Shown here in pieces: positions 1 to 5,670 of a stretch of DNA of 6,242 bases. Both the position numbers and the translations under genes were made by a program. The DNA is taken from positions 1 through 6,242 of the forward strand of contig JBFXKJ010000233.1 in assembly GCA_050173895.1 (NCBI GenBank), written 5' to 3'. The DNA comes from JBCFBK01 sp050173895. Its GTDB lineage: Bacteria > Bacteroidota > Bacteroidia > Bacteroidales > Prolixibacteraceae. A model generated the notes under the pieces. The model saw only the letters and a list, made by a program, of their open reading frames with translations, had not been told where the DNA came from and did not search any database. Every line of letters begins with the position of its first letter. Positions within the stretch are counted from its first letter, which is position 1.

Positions 1-27
1 AAGAAAACAACTTCTGACAAGAAGTAA
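1..27 (+). CDS. Possible C-terminal end of a convergent plus-strand gene (partial)
   Basis: Frame 1 reads KKTTSDKK followed by a TAA stop at 25-27. Only eight codons lie in the window, so the product cannot be identified. Two things suggest a real gene end: the short lysine-rich hydrophilic tail is typical of a protein C-terminus, and a strong intrinsic terminator in the same orientation starts 8 nt after the stop. If real, this gene converges on the minus-strand locus and is unrelated to it. The call rests mainly on the terminator context. Confidence 0.35.
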   Translation, partial: KKTTSDKK

Positions 28-34
28 AACTACC

Positions 35-60
35 AACAGCCCGGTTTCCCGGGCTGTTTT
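35..60 (+). terminator. Intrinsic (rho-independent) terminator
   Basis: A perfect 10-bp inverted repeat (aacagcccgg at 35-44, ccgggctgtt at 49-58) encloses a 4-nt loop (tttc) and runs into TTTT at 57-60, followed by more A/T. The T-tract orientation fits termination of plus-strand transcription coming from the left edge. On the minus strand the stem is followed only by a weak T-tract (ggtagtttt), but it may also stop read-through from the sulfatase gene ending at 198. The stretch 61-197 holds no gene that I can support. Confidence 0.8.
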
Positions 61-197
61 ATTATCGGACATTCCATAATCCGGTTCTTTTTTATTTTCC
101 TGTCTTATTGCGGTGGCTTCGGCGAACGCTGCAGCCACCGAAATAACCGGAAACAGCCCCGGATTTATTTGGTTGTCATTCGTATGCGTTCTCCTTT

Positions 198-1748
198 TTA
201 ATAATACCCCTTATTGCGGTGATCAAAATGAGGACGTTCGGTCCGTTTAAGAGGAATATACATTCCCTGGGTCGATTCCAGCCAGTCATATAAATCATGA
301 TCCAGTTGTTTGATTGTGTCCTGAAGTTCCGCCACATCAATCAGGTTATGCATTTCGTATGGATCTTCCTTTAAATCATAAAACTCGTTCGTATCCCAAA
401 TCCCATAGTAACGGATATATTTATAGCGGTCGGTCCTTACACCGTGCATGGTGGGCGTTTGCGGAAATTCGTGTTCCCAGTAATATTCATAGAAAATCCG
501 GTTGCGCCACGGGATATCCTTCCCTTCCAGTAAAGGGATAAAAGAATTGCCGACCATATCGGGGGCCTTGTCCAGCCCGGCACAAGCCAGGATGGTCGGG
601 GCAATATCCACATTTTGCACCATTTTGTCCAGAACCTGGCCTCCTTTAAACAATCCGGGGCAACGGGCGAGCATCGGCACCCTGACCGATTCCTCATAAA
701 ACTGCCGCTTATCGATCAGTCCGTGTTCTCCCCAGGCAAAACCATTGTCCCCCATATAAATGACCATTGTCTGCTCATCAATTCCCGCTTCCTGCAAATA
801 ATCGATTACGGATCCGATGCTTTCGTCAACAGACATGAGGGTCTCACAATAGTTGATCACCTGTTTCTTCCATGGGCGGCCGTGGTAGGAGTAGTCGACA
901 CCGTGCCAGCTTTCCCGCTGGTTCTTGACCCAGTCAGGCGCCATGTCTTTCCCGTAATACTCTTTCCCGTGCGCTGCCTTACCCGTCCCGGGATCGATCG
1001 TAGGAAGCTGTTTAATTCCGTAGTGAGGGGAATTGAAATTTTCGGGAAGAACCACCTCTTCACCGGCATAGCATCCTTTATGCCGTTTAGCCGGCTGAAA
1101 ATTATCGTGCACACCCTTCAGCGACAGATACACAAAGAAATGTTTCTTTGCCTTGACCTGCTCTTTCATAAAGCCGATCGCATGCTCTGTCAGTAAATCA
1201 GTGGAGTAAACACTGTCCTGATACTGCTTCCATTCCCCGTTTGTATTGATCCGGGGATTATAATATTCACCCTGACCTCTAAAGCCTTCCCAATGGTTAA
1301 AACCCGGTTGAGGGTCGCCCGTATCGTTACCCATGTGCCATTTACCAAAAAAGGCGGTTTGATAACCCGCTTCCTGAAGATACTGCGGGAAAAAAGTCAG
1401 GCCCTCCGGAAGCGGAGCCGCATTGTCGACCACCTGATGCGTATGGGAATACAAGCCGGTCAATATCGAAGCACGGCTGGGCGAGCAAAGCGAAGTCGTG
1501 ACGAAGGCATTCTTAATATATGCTCCTTCCGCCGCCATGCGATCCAGGTTCGGTGTTTTGAGCCACGGAACTTTGCCTGTAAATCCCATATAATCGTATC
1601 GGTGGTCGTCTGATAAAATGAACACGACATTCCGTGCGTTCTCGTCGTTTACCAGTTTGGGCAAGGCAAGCGGGTTCGGTTTTGTGGCTATATTACTGCT
1701 ACAACCTGCCAGCGTCAGCGTGGCCAGGATACTGCTAAGATGTTTCAT
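198..1748 (-). CDS. Exported type I (S1) sulfatase, predicted lipoprotein
   Basis: This is a complete 516-residue sulfatase of the formylglycine-dependent alkaline-phosphatase-like superfamily, which hydrolyses sulfate esters. The N-terminus is a short lipoprotein signal ending in LAGC (lipid-modified Cys16), so the enzyme is probably anchored in a cell membrane facing the periplasm or surface. Calcium-site aspartates lie in SDDHR (D47, D48). The signature CSPSR at 88-92 supplies C88 for conversion to formylglycine, followed by ILTG. GKWHMG (135-140) gives K136 and H138. H214 in KGVHDN, D334/N335 in GDNG and K347 in DKRQF complete a standard active site. Length is normal for the family. The style (DDHRYDYMGF, DKRQFYEES) resembles enzymes often annotated as N-acetylglucosamine-6-sulfatases, but the substrate cannot be set from sequence alone. 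It is the last gene of the minus-strand series, 133 nt after the preceding sulfatase. An upstream ATG at 1790 meets a TAA after seven codons, so 1748 is the likely start. Confidence 0.93.
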   Translation of the reverse strand: MKHLSSILATLTLAGCSSNIATKPNPLALPKLVNDENARNVVFILSDDHRYDYMGFTGKVPWLKTPNLDRMAAEGAYIKNAFVTTSLCSPSRASILTGLYSHTHQVVDNAAPLPEGLTFFPQYLQEAGYQTAFFGKWHMGNDTGDPQPGFNHWEGFRGQGEYYNPRINTNGEWKQYQDSVYSTDLLTEHAIGFMKEQVKAKKHFFVYLSLKGVHDNFQPAKRHKGCYAGEEVVLPENFNSPHYGIKQLPTIDPGTGKAAHGKEYYGKDMAPDWVKNQRESWHGVDYSYHGRPWKKQVINYCETLMSVDESIGSVIDYLQEAGIDEQTMVIYMGDNGFAWGEHGLIDKRQFYEESVRVPMLARCPGLFKGGQVLDKMVQNVDIAPTILACAGLDKAPDMVGNSFIPLLEGKDIPWRNRIFYEYYWEHEFPQTPTMHGVRTDRYKYIRYYGIWDTNEFYDLKEDPYEMHNLIDVAELQDTIKQLDHDLYDWLESTQGMYIPLKRTERPHFDHRNKGYY

Positions 1749-1795
1749 AGGTTAGTAATTTGTTTTTAATGGTCGTATGAAACTCCCATGTTGCC

Positions 1796-1814
1796 GAAAA
1801 TGATTATCATAAAT
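1796..1814 (-). promoter_or_regulatory. Fur-box-like palindrome upstream of the lipoprotein sulfatase
   Basis: The intergenic region holds an 11-bp interrupted palindrome ATGAT-T-ATCAT (1800-1810). Over 19 nt it matches the Escherichia coli Fur consensus GATAATGATTATCATTATC at 15 positions, counted by eye. It lies about 50 nt upstream of the start at 1748, a suitable place for an operator. It is flanked by a looser inverted repeat, catgttg at 1787-1793 and caacatg at 1830-1836. Fur binding in this lineage, and iron control of a sulfatase, are inference. An AT-rich spacer can produce such a palindrome by chance, and I see no clear Bacteroidota -7 (TAnnTTTG) promoter element here. Confidence 0.25.
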
Positions 1815-1881
1815 CCGGGCTTTGCAGCACAACATGCTCGTTTGATACTTTTTTGTGATTAAATATACCTGGATCTGTTTT

Positions 1882-3429
1882 TCAAATTTCGGTTTTCCCC
1901 GGCTCCCTCCTGTTTTTGCCGGGTCTGCCTGTCAGGTCATCTCCCAAATCTTCCCGGGCCTGTTCCACCAGTTTCATAAGTTCCTCAACCACTTCAGGAT
2001 AAAATTCCTTCACGTCATAACGTTCGCCGGGGTCACGCCGCATATCGTAAAGGGCCAGCGTTGTTTCAGCCTGGGCATATTCTCCGGGATAACCGTCTTT
2101 GCCGGGCATAACTCCTTCATACGAACGGTACTTGTGCGGAAGCACCAGCTTCCAGTTGCCTTTTCGCACTGCTTCAAGGCTGTTTTTCTGATAATAATAG
2201 TACAGGTATTGACGAGGTTCGGCGCCGGAATCCCCTTTCATCAGCGGAAGGATATTCACCCCGTCTATTTGTTTTTCAGGTAGCGGGGCCCCGGTGATGG
2301 CGGCCAGCGTGGGAAGAATATCGATGGTCGCGGCCAGCTTGTTGCAAATCACACCTTCAGGGATCACTCCCGGCCACTTCATCAGACAGGGAACACGCTG
2401 ACCTCCCTCAAAGCTGGTTCCTTTTCCCTGTCGAAGTCCACCCGTGGAGCCCGCATGGTTCCCGAAGTTCAGCCAGGGGCCATTGTCGGACGCAAAGATG
2501 ACCAGCGTGTTGCCGCTGAGCCCGGTTTGTTCAAGCGTTTTGAGGATCTCTCCAACCGACCAGTCAATTTCCATGAGCACATCGCCCAAAAGCCCCTGTT
2601 CGCTTTTTCCCTTAAACTTATCTGAAACGGCGAGCGGCACATGGCACATGGAATGGGCCAGGTAAAGGAAAAACGGATTGCTCTTATTTCGTTTGATAAA
2701 ATCGACCGCTGTTTCGGTATAAAGCGTGGTGAGCTCCGACTGGTCATCCAGGGTTTTCAACTCTCTGACCTTATCATTGCCTTTGATCAGGGGCAGTTCG
2801 GGGTATGCCAGTTTTCGGGAGTAGGCCTGCGCCACATTCCGGGTCCCGTCATAAAACACAGGCCACATATCGTTCGAATAAGGCAAGCCGGTATATTCAT
2901 CAAATCCCTGTTGCAGCGGTAAAAACTCCCGGTGATGTCCCAGGTGCCATTTTCCGATGGCTGCCGTTCTGTATTTCTGTTTTTTCAGGACCTCGGCAAT
3001 GGTTTCCTCTGCCGGATTCAGCCCGATTTTGGCAGTGGGCATAAGCGCTCCGGTTATTCCCACCCGGTTGGAATAGCAACCTGTCAGCAAGCCGGCTCTG
3101 GAGGCACTGCAAACAGCCTGTGACACGTAAAAATTGGTGAAGCGCATTCCCTGGCTGGCCATCCGGTCCAGATTGGGGGTCTTGTACTGTGTGGCCCCAA
3201 AGCAACTCAGGTCACCGTATCCCATGTCGTCGATATAGATCAGGACGATATTCGGCTGGCGGCCTGCAGGACTCCCTGCCGACAAAGCCGGGGCTGCGAT
3301 CCCCGATAAAAGCAGGGAGGCTCCGGTCAGTAGTTCAGGAAGCTTGTTTCCCGAACGGACCAACTGCTCACGCCTGAAAAAGTCAGGACCAGCCTGACAT
3401 TGCATTTCTCTGTTCGTGGCGATTCTCAT
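1882..3429 (-). CDS. Exported type I (S1) sulfatase, arylsulfatase A-like
   Basis: This is a 515-residue sulfatase counted from the ATG at 3429. The frame is open to another ATG at 3465, but the near-identical leader of the upstream gene has an in-frame stop (TAA) where this copy reads AAA, so 3429 is the conserved start; an ATG at 3405 is a further alternative. A long n-region precedes a hydrophobic signal segment (about 33-50) ending in ALSA, with likely cleavage after A51. Motifs: IDDMGYGD (D67, D68), CSASR with formylglycine precursor C107 followed by GLLTG, GKWHLG (159-164), H263 in CHVPL, D315/N316 in SDNG, and K336 before SFEGG. All expected catalytic and metal ligands are present, so it should be active if matured by an anaerobic-type maturase, which is not in this window. 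The position after Cys-x is Ala rather than Pro, a tolerated variant. The last about 20 residues are a charged, Lys/Arg-rich tail. It follows the GH27 chimera by 83 nt. Confidence 0.92.
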   Translation of the reverse strand: MRIATNREMQCQAGPDFFRREQLVRSGNKLPELLTGASLLLSGIAAPALSAGSPAGRQPNIVLIYIDDMGYGDLSCFGATQYKTPNLDRMASQGMRFTNFYVSQAVCSASRAGLLTGCYSNRVGITGALMPTAKIGLNPAEETIAEVLKKQKYRTAAIGKWHLGHHREFLPLQQGFDEYTGLPYSNDMWPVFYDGTRNVAQAYSRKLAYPELPLIKGNDKVRELKTLDDQSELTTLYTETAVDFIKRNKSNPFFLYLAHSMCHVPLAVSDKFKGKSEQGLLGDVLMEIDWSVGEILKTLEQTGLSGNTLVIFASDNGPWLNFGNHAGSTGGLRQGKGTSFEGGQRVPCLMKWPGVIPEGVICNKLAATIDILPTLAAITGAPLPEKQIDGVNILPLMKGDSGAEPRQYLYYYYQKNSLEAVRKGNWKLVLPHKYRSYEGVMPGKDGYPGEYAQAETTLALYDMRRDPGERYDVKEFYPEVVEELMKLVEQAREDLGDDLTGRPGKNRREPGKTEI

Positions 3430-3475
3430 ATTTTTGAAATTTGGATGTTTAAAATTAAAAATCAATGCGGAAAAT
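3224..3475 (-). repeat. Near-identical leader repeat, copy 1 (5' end of the complete sulfatase)
   Basis: This segment aligns without gaps to 5338-5589 at a fixed offset of 2114 nt. I count 10 mismatches in 252 nt (about 96% identity). The inner 226 nt (3224-3449) has only 5, all transitions. It covers about 46 nt upstream of the start codon, the complete signal peptide and the first conserved strand up to the two metal-binding aspartates. Beyond 3223 the DNA identity falls at once, and beyond 3475 the upstream sequences are unrelated. Confidence 0.95.
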
Positions 3476-3512
3476 ATTAACAGATACTGTCTGTCTCAGC
3501 ATAATCAGATGA

Positions 3513-4622
3513 TTAGTTCAGCAATAAGAACAAACCGGCAAGAGGGTCCACTTTTTCTGAGATTGTTTTGGGAAAAGGCCCCAACTGCTTACCGGACCAG
3601 ATATCCAGTGCCTTTATGTTTCCGGATATGCCAAGATCAGTAAGGCTTAGAATGACGTCCTGACTACGATTGCTGTCCCTGTTCAATAACAATACGGCTG
3701 TCCGGCCTCCCTTCAGCTTCTTGGCCCAAACCTCCGTTGTACCTTCCTTTTTAATCCGTCTGCCTTGTTCCGTCGGATCCTGATTAACAGCAATTGCCTG
3801 TTCATTCAGGATGATCGCTTTTTCTTCCGGCGACATCACACGCGGATCATTCCCCAGCATCAGCGGCGAAGACATGATACACCACAAGGCAAAATGGACT
3901 TTCTGTTCTTCCGGCGTCAGTCCCTGCTCACCGGTGGCCAGCATGTCAGGGTCATTCCAGTAACCGTTGCCGGCAAAGCCGGCCCACTTATTGTTCTCTT
4001 CCGAGATACCCATCACACTCAATGGTTTGTTTGAATCGAAAACCGCACCACCTGTTACGCGGGCCCGGATATCTCCTGTTGTACGGGCCATCTCTCCCAC
4101 TTCAGGATACCAGTCACGCCAGGTATACGCGCTGATGCTTAAAACAATGTCCCGTCCAGAGTTCTTCAATAACTCACTCCATTTCTCATAGGTTTGTTTT
4201 AAAACAACTTCATTCCATCCGCCTGCATACTTGCATTTATCCAGTTTGATAAAGTCCAGGCCCCAGTCCACGAATTGTTTCACCTGTACTTCCTCATGCC
4301 CGTATCCTCCTACCGGGTCCCCGCCGCAATCGTGCGTGCCCGGGACGGTATGCAGTCCGAATTTAAGACCGAGGGAATGCGCATAGTCAGCCAAAGCCTT
4401 AATCCCATGCGGAAATTTCTCCGGATGAGGCAATAACTCCCCGTTTGGCCCGAGTTTGGTATCCCGCCAGCCGCCGTCAATGATAAAATACTCATACCCG
4501 GCATCCGCTAAGCCCTGCGCGACTATCGCATCCATGCACTGTTTCATATTTTCTTCATTGACCGCCCGTTTTCCAAACCAGTTCCAGCTGTTCCACCCCA
4601 TGGGAGGTGTTGGAGCAAGACT
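3513..4622 (-). other. GH27 alpha-galactosidase module of the chimera
   Basis: Residues 308-676 (about 369) match the length of a compact GH27 enzyme: a (beta/alpha)8 barrel followed by a beta-sandwich. The barrel starts with PPMGWNSWN, a hallmark of the family. C406 and C437 are placed like the disulfide pair flanking the nucleophile strand in human alpha-galactosidase A. The usual substrate-binding DDCW is replaced by DGGW (356-359), so the preferred sugar may differ from plain alpha-D-galactose. No signal peptide of its own precedes the module, so export depends on the sulfatase-derived leader. Confidence 0.9.
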
Positions 4623-5543
4623 TTTGCTATTTCGCTTTACCGCATCGGGTAATTTTGACAGTTCTTCCACTTTTTCCGGATATTTTCCGGCAAGCTTGAT
4701 TTTTTCCCCCGCATGTTCACTGACCCGGCACAACTGGGGGATGGTATCATGGCCCGGCTCCGTGTTCGTGTTTTTGTTGTAACGGGTGGCCTGGTCATGT
4801 CCATGACTGGGATGCATCTTCAGCAGTTCCGGATGATCACCTCCCAGTGGTTCCCCTTCAAAGGGGGTCGTATAACTCGCTTCGATCGGATCGTTCGGAT
4901 CAAGGCTGACCACCCGTTGGTTTTCAATGAAAACACAGGGCGTCCGGTCGCCGGTTGCTGCCATGATGTAAGAATAATCAAAACCAAGATCTTTGGGGCC
5001 GGGTGTGATCAGCCCGTTCCAGTCCTGGCAGATAAAACCGCCCTCGCCCAGTCCAAGGTGCCATTTCCCGACAACGGCCGTGGTATAGCCTGCATCATGC
5101 ATCAGGCTGGCTACCGTATACTGATCTTTGCGGATGATCATGGGCGCATCGCCCCTGGCAATACCCGTGTCATCCCGGCGCCATGGATACTCGCCTGTCA
5201 GCATGCCATAACGGGAAGGCGTGCAGGTGGAAGCGCAGGCGTAAGCGTTTGTAAACCGGATCCCTTCCGATGCCAACCGGTTGACATGGGGTGTCTTTAC
5301 GGCCCTGGCCCCGTAACATTCCAGGTCCCCATAACCAATGTCGTCGATATAGATCAGGACGATATTCGGCTGGCGGCCTGCAGGACTCCCTGCCGACAAA
5401 GCCGGGGCTGCGATCCCCGATAAAAGCAGGGAGGCTCCGGCCAGCAATTCAGAAAGCTTGTTTCCCGAACGGACCAACTGCTCACGCCTGAAAAAGTCAG
5501 GACCAGCCTGACATTGCATTCCTCTGTTCGTGGCGATTCTCAT
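3513..5543 (-). CDS. Chimeric protein: truncated S1 sulfatase remnant fused to GH27 alpha-galactosidase
   Basis: This 676-residue frame contains two unrelated enzymes. Residues 1-57 are a signal-peptide leader (hydrophobic 33-50, likely cleavage after A51). Residues 58 to about 252 are the N-terminal half of a sulfatase with IDD (D67, D68), CTPSR (107-111, C107 the formylglycine precursor) and GKWHLG (159-164). Residues about 255-306 resemble a sulfatase C-terminal tail (YNKNTNTE, then GKYPEKVEELSKL). The middle of the sulfatase, with its SDNG metal ligands and the Lys before FEGG, is missing. From 308 a full GH27 module begins with APTPPMGWNSWN. The predicted nucleophile is D435 (FIKLDKC) and the acid/base D491 (TTGDI); WNDPDML is at 529-535 and a C-terminal beta domain covers about 590-676. 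Predicted activity is release of alpha-galactose-type residues, with no sulfatase activity. It sits 127 nt after the susD-like gene. The frame stays open across both junctions. An assembly chimera is the main alternative to a real fusion. Confidence 0.9.
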   Translation of the reverse strand: MRIATNRGMQCQAGPDFFRREQLVRSGNKLSELLAGASLLLSGIAAPALSAGSPAGRQPNIVLIYIDDIGYGDLECYGARAVKTPHVNRLASEGIRFTNAYACASTCTPSRYGMLTGEYPWRRDDTGIARGDAPMIIRKDQYTVASLMHDAGYTTAVVGKWHLGLGEGGFICQDWNGLITPGPKDLGFDYSYIMAATGDRTPCVFIENQRVVSLDPNDPIEASYTTPFEGEPLGGDHPELLKMHPSHGHDQATRYNKNTNTEPGHDTIPQLCRVSEHAGEKIKLAGKYPEKVEELSKLPDAVKRNSKSLAPTPPMGWNSWNWFGKRAVNEENMKQCMDAIVAQGLADAGYEYFIIDGGWRDTKLGPNGELLPHPEKFPHGIKALADYAHSLGLKFGLHTVPGTHDCGGDPVGGYGHEEVQVKQFVDWGLDFIKLDKCKYAGGWNEVVLKQTYEKWSELLKNSGRDIVLSISAYTWRDWYPEVGEMARTTGDIRARVTGGAVFDSNKPLSVMGISEENNKWAGFAGNGYWNDPDMLATGEQGLTPEEQKVHFALWCIMSSPLMLGNDPRVMSPEEKAIILNEQAIAVNQDPTEQGRRIKKEGTTEVWAKKLKGGRTAVLLLNRDSNRSQDVILSLTDLGISGNIKALDIWSGKQLGPFPKTISEKVDPLAGLFLLLN
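4626..5543 (-). pseudogene. Decayed sulfatase portion of the chimera (internal deletion)
   Basis: Residues 1-306 come from a sulfatase. The first about 252 run co-linear with family members through GHDQA near 4790. The sequence then jumps to what looks like the last about 50 residues of such an enzyme. From general knowledge of the family (complete members about 480-520 residues) roughly 200 residues are absent, an estimate rather than an alignment. The tail also looks eroded: HAGEKIKLAGKYPEK, where the family usually has a D-P-G-E-x-x-N-L-A pattern. The deletion is in frame, so this part is still translated, but it lacks the ligands and lysine needed for catalysis. Confidence 0.7.
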
Positions 5544-5589
5544 ATTTTTGAAATTTGGATGTTAAAAATACAAAATCAACGCAGAAAAT
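5338..5589 (-). repeat. Near-identical leader repeat, copy 2 (5' end of the GH27 chimera)
   Basis: This is the partner of 3224-3475. At protein level residues 1-68 differ from the other copy at only three sites (G8/E, S31/P, A35/T). Over the next 54 sulfatase residues about 29 are identical (around 54%). The break falls in the codon after the second metal-binding aspartate. The repeat carries the start codon, the A/T-rich translation start region and the export signal. Confidence 0.95.
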
Positions 5590-5630
5590 GAAATAGAACG
5601 AGAGTTTGATAATTTTTCAGAAAACAGGAC

Positions 5631-5654
5631 CTGCCAGGATTCGAGATCCGGCAG
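5631..5654 (-). terminator. Hairpin after the susD-like gene, possible weak terminator or attenuator
   Basis: CTGCC and GGCAG arms plus GGAT and ATCC arms form a 9-bp stem with one bulged A and a 5-nt loop. It starts 16 nt after the susD-like stop codon. On the minus strand it is followed by gtcctgttttctg, which is T-containing but not a clean T-tract. Such a structure could terminate part of the transcripts or protect the 3' end of the susCD message so that the binding proteins are made in excess over the enzymes. This role is inference. Confidence 0.4.
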
Positions 5655-5670
5655 ATCCCGAACAGCATCG

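Noticed and set aside
111..140. Inverted repeat cggtggct / agccaccg, considered as terminator for the sulfatase gene ending at 198
   Set aside because: The stem is only 8 bp with a 14-nt loop and no T-tract follows on either strand.
104..221. 12-nt direct repeat cttattgcggtg at 104-115 and 210-221
   Set aside because: It is short and isolated, has no flanking similarity, and is probably chance or a trace of a small local duplication at the gene end.
615..1196. Plus-strand open frame of 193 codons inside the lipoprotein sulfatase gene
   Set aside because: It is antisense to a gene with all family motifs and its translation shows no recognisable domain.
4630..4790. A frameshift as explanation for the odd sequence between the sulfatase half and the GH27 module
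   Set aside because: The other minus-strand frames show no sulfatase-like sequence and one has stops. The annotated frame already shows tail-like motifs (YNKNTNTE, GKYPEKVEEL), so an in-frame deletion fits better.
4713..5423. Plus-strand open frame of 236 codons opposite the chimeric gene
   Set aside because: It is antisense to the sulfatase remnant, including the duplicated leader, with no protein-like features of its own.
5480..5543. Tat signal suggested by the twin arginine (residues 19-20) in the shared leader
   Set aside because: The context FRREQLV does not match the S-R-R-x-F-L-K consensus well, and an ordinary Sec-type hydrophobic segment ending in ALSA explains export.
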